DNA of 14,334 nucleotides, taken from the NCBI GenBank assembly GCA_035550295.1, contig DASZPJ010000042.1, positions 1-14,334 on the forward strand. Direction: 5' to 3'. Numbering within the stretch: position 1 is the stretch's first letter; every line of letters starts with the position of its first letter. The DNA is from DASZPJ01 sp035550295. GTDB taxonomy: Bacteria > Patescibacteriota > Saccharimonadia > Saccharimonadales > UBA4665. Below, piece by piece: positions 12,917 to 14,334 of the stretch. Position numbers and translations under genes: made by a program. The notes below the pieces were generated by a model. The model was not told the origin of the DNA. It made no database searches and saw nothing but the letters and a program-made list of their open reading frames with translations.

Positions 12917-14122
12917 ATGGACTTAGATATGAAACAACTTGCTGTTGCCATCCGTGCAATCGCCGAAGAAAAGAACTTACCAGAAGACAGCGTCAAAGAA
13001 GTTGTCGAACAGGCGTTGGCTGCTGCTTACCGTCGCGATTACGGTGACCGCGAGCAAGAAATTCGGGTAACCATGAACCTTAACACTGGCGAAATCGACG
13101 CTTACATCACTAAAGAAATCGTCGAAACTGTCGACCAAGACGCTTTTGAGATCAGTCTCAAAGACGCCCAAGTTATGCGCAAAAACGCCAAAGTTGGCGA
13201 AACCATCGAGATCCATGAAAAGGCCGAAAACTTCGGCCGCGTGGCTGCCCAAACCGCCAAACAAGTTATTTTACAGCGTTTGCGCGAAGCCGAACGTGAA
13301 ATAGTTATGGCTGAATACGAAGATAAAATCGGCACCGTCATCAACGCCACCGTCAGCCGTGTAGAAGGCAACATTTGCCGCATCGACCTTGGCAAAGCCC
13401 AGGGCATCATGCCGCGCAGCGAGCAAATCCAAGGCGAACGCTACTACCCGGGCCAACGCCTTAAAGTCTTCCTGAAAGATGTTGAGCGCGGTTTCCGCGG
13501 CCCACAACTGGTCGTATCCCGCGGCAACAAGGACTTCATTGAATGGCTGTTCCGCGGAGAAGTTCCAGAAATGGAATCCGGCGCTGTCGAAATCAAAGGC
13601 ATTGCCCGAGAAGCTGGCGTCCGCAGCAAAATCGCCGTTGCCAGCAACGTGCCTGGGGTTGACCCGGTTGGCACCTTTGTCGGTGGCCACGGTACCCGCG
13701 TTAATGCTGTGATGAGCGAAGTTGGCGAACAAGAAAAGATCGACATCATCGTTTGGAGCGACAACGCCGTTGAATACATCACCAATGCGCTCAGCCCAAC
13801 CAAAGTCAGTAAAGTCGTCTTGGACGACAAGAACCAAAAAGCCAAAGTAATCGTTCCCGAAGACCAACTAAGTATTGCCATTGGTAAATCCGGCCAGAAT
13901 GTTCGACTTGCCAGCAAGTTGACTGGCTACGAATTGGACATTGAAGCCGAAAAAGCCGGCGTTAGCGCTCCGGCAGATAAACCAGAAATCACTGCTGACG
14001 GCGCTAAAGTCGAAACCACGACTTTGCCTAAGCAACCTAAACTCAAGAAGAAGAACGAGCTGGAAAACAGCCTGCTGGAAGCCATCGAAGAACACGGCAC
14101 CGATACTGACAACGAAGCTTAG
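12917..14122 (+). CDS. nusA: Transcription termination/antitermination factor NusA
   Basis: NusA binds RNA polymerase and controls pausing, termination and antitermination. The 401-residue protein has the standard order: N-terminal polymerase-binding domain (about 1-128, including VVEQALAAAYRRDYG), S1 domain (about 136-202, GTVINATVSRVEGN to LVVSR), KH1 (about 203-279, with VGGHG at 255-259 where most homologues have a similar GxxG loop) and KH2 (about 280-346, with GKSG at 323-326). A charged tail of about 55 residues follows instead of the acidic repeats of proteobacterial NusA. It starts with ATG and an AAGGAG Shine-Dalgarno. The usual neighbours rimP, upstream, and infB, downstream, are absent: the upstream gene is an unrelated membrane protein and the downstream gene runs the other way. 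The leader hairpin suggests possible self-regulation. Confidence 0.96.
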   Translation: MDLDMKQLAVAIRAIAEEKNLPEDSVKEVVEQALAAAYRRDYGDREQEIRVTMNLNTGEIDAYITKEIVETVDQDAFEISLKDAQVMRKNAKVGETIEIHEKAENFGRVAAQTAKQVILQRLREAEREIVMAEYEDKIGTVINATVSRVEGNICRIDLGKAQGIMPRSEQIQGERYYPGQRLKVFLKDVERGFRGPQLVVSRGNKDFIEWLFRGEVPEMESGAVEIKGIAREAGVRSKIAVASNVPGVDPVGTFVGGHGTRVNAVMSEVGEQEKIDIIVWSDNAVEYITNALSPTKVSKVVLDDKNQKAKVIVPEDQLSIAIGKSGQNVRLASKLTGYELDIEAEKAGVSAPADKPEITADGAKVETTTLPKQPKLKKKNELENSLLEAIEEHGTDTDNEA

Positions 14123-14334
14123 TATTCTGCCAGTGGCGTCAGATTGTCATGAATCGGCTGAGGCTGGTGTGGAATATGTGTGGGTGTTGGTGCGACGTCA
14201 GCAGCCGTGATTCGCTGATCGGCATAGGGCGCATCCTGACCATTTTCGCCTTTCGGTCCGTCAAAATTATATGAGACCGACATCCATACTTTGTCGCCAG
14301 CCTTGATTAACCTATATAATTCACGTGTTTGGCG
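14119..14334 (-). CDS. C-terminal part of an unrecognised minus-strand gene
   Basis: The minus strand is open from the window edge at 14334 to a TAA at 14119-14121, giving 71 residues of a gene that starts outside the window. The first half looks like folded protein (RQTRELYRLIKAGDKVWMSVSYNFDGPKG is read across the edge in two parts: RQTRELYRLIKAGDKVW and MSVSYNFDGPKG). The end is rich in Pro and His with a low-complexity look (PTPTHIPHQPQP), typical of a disordered tail. Its stop overlaps the nusA stop by 4 nt, so the two genes are convergent. I do not recognise a family. That the frame stays open for 71 codons beside a gene boundary, in a genome this compact, is the main reason to call it real. 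Confidence 0.6.
   Translation of the reverse strand, partial: RQTRELYRLIKAGDKVWMSVSYNFDGPKGENGQDAPYADQRITAADVAPTPTHIPHQPQPIHDNLTPLAEY

Noticed and set aside
13271..13867. A 198-codon minus-strand open frame, and others like it under nusA, dnaE and the pilus ATPase gene.
   Set aside because: These are shadow frames of strongly coding plus-strand genes with no recognisable domain or start signal.
14145..14151. TTGTCAT near the right edge as another TGTCAT repeat end.
   Set aside because: The following bases (GAATCGG) do not continue as YYYGA, there is no palindrome, and the site is inside a coding frame.
1..14334. CRISPR arrays, tRNA or rRNA genes.
   Set aside because: No regularly spaced direct repeats were found, no intergenic gap shows a tRNA-like TTCRA/CCA pattern, and no rRNA signature sequence was seen.

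Overview
The window looks like a compact, gene-dense piece of a Patescibacteria/CPR genome, most likely a Candidatus Saccharibacteria (TM7) type organism. This is inference from gene character, not a database match. The clues are intergenic gaps of mostly 0-190 bp, standard stop codons, a type IV pilus ATPase with no cysteine at all, a stand-alone nusA, and a WhiB-like Fe-S protein. WhiB is otherwise a hallmark of Actinobacteria, which are the hosts of known cultivated Saccharibacteria. Base composition is moderate, near 50% GC, except for an AT-richer GIY-YIG cassette.

Layout from left to right: the 3' nine-tenths of dnaE (+); a membrane-anchored CAP/SCP protein and a TrmH/SpoU RNA methyltransferase, both on the minus strand and convergent with dnaE; a divergent type IV pilus assembly ATPase (+); a WhiB-like protein (+); ribosomal protein L19 with an Ala/Glu-rich tail (+); ribonuclease HII (+); a type IV prepilin-like protein (+); a YraN/UPF0102 protein (+); a GIY-YIG endonuclease gene boxed in by inverted palindromic repeats (+); an M1-family aminopeptidase (-); an unrecognised two-TM glycine-rich membrane protein (+); an intergenic region with a perfect -10 box, a terminator-like hairpin and an 84-bp palindromic repeat element; nusA (+); and the C-terminal end of an unrecognised minus-strand gene whose stop codon overlaps that of nusA. 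No gene-free stretch exceeds 300 bases. The longest is the 190 bp before nusA.

The genes are housekeeping (replication, RNA modification, ribosome, RNA-DNA hybrid removal, transcription elongation, peptide breakdown) mixed with surface functions (pilus ATPase, pilin, CAP protein) that would suit an epibiont. Three patterns stand out. First, at eight starts a recognisable -10 box ends only 5-9 nt before the start codon, with no Shine-Dalgarno, so these mRNAs should be leaderless or nearly so. nusA and the prepilin gene, which have real leaders, are the ones with Shine-Dalgarno-like sequences. Second, the GIY-YIG gene sits in a 348-bp unit whose two end hairpins differ by a compensatory base-pair change, and whose TGTCATYCYGA termini recur on the 84-bp element in the nusA leader. 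Third, the nusA leader places an intrinsic terminator immediately after the transcription start, which suggests attenuation.
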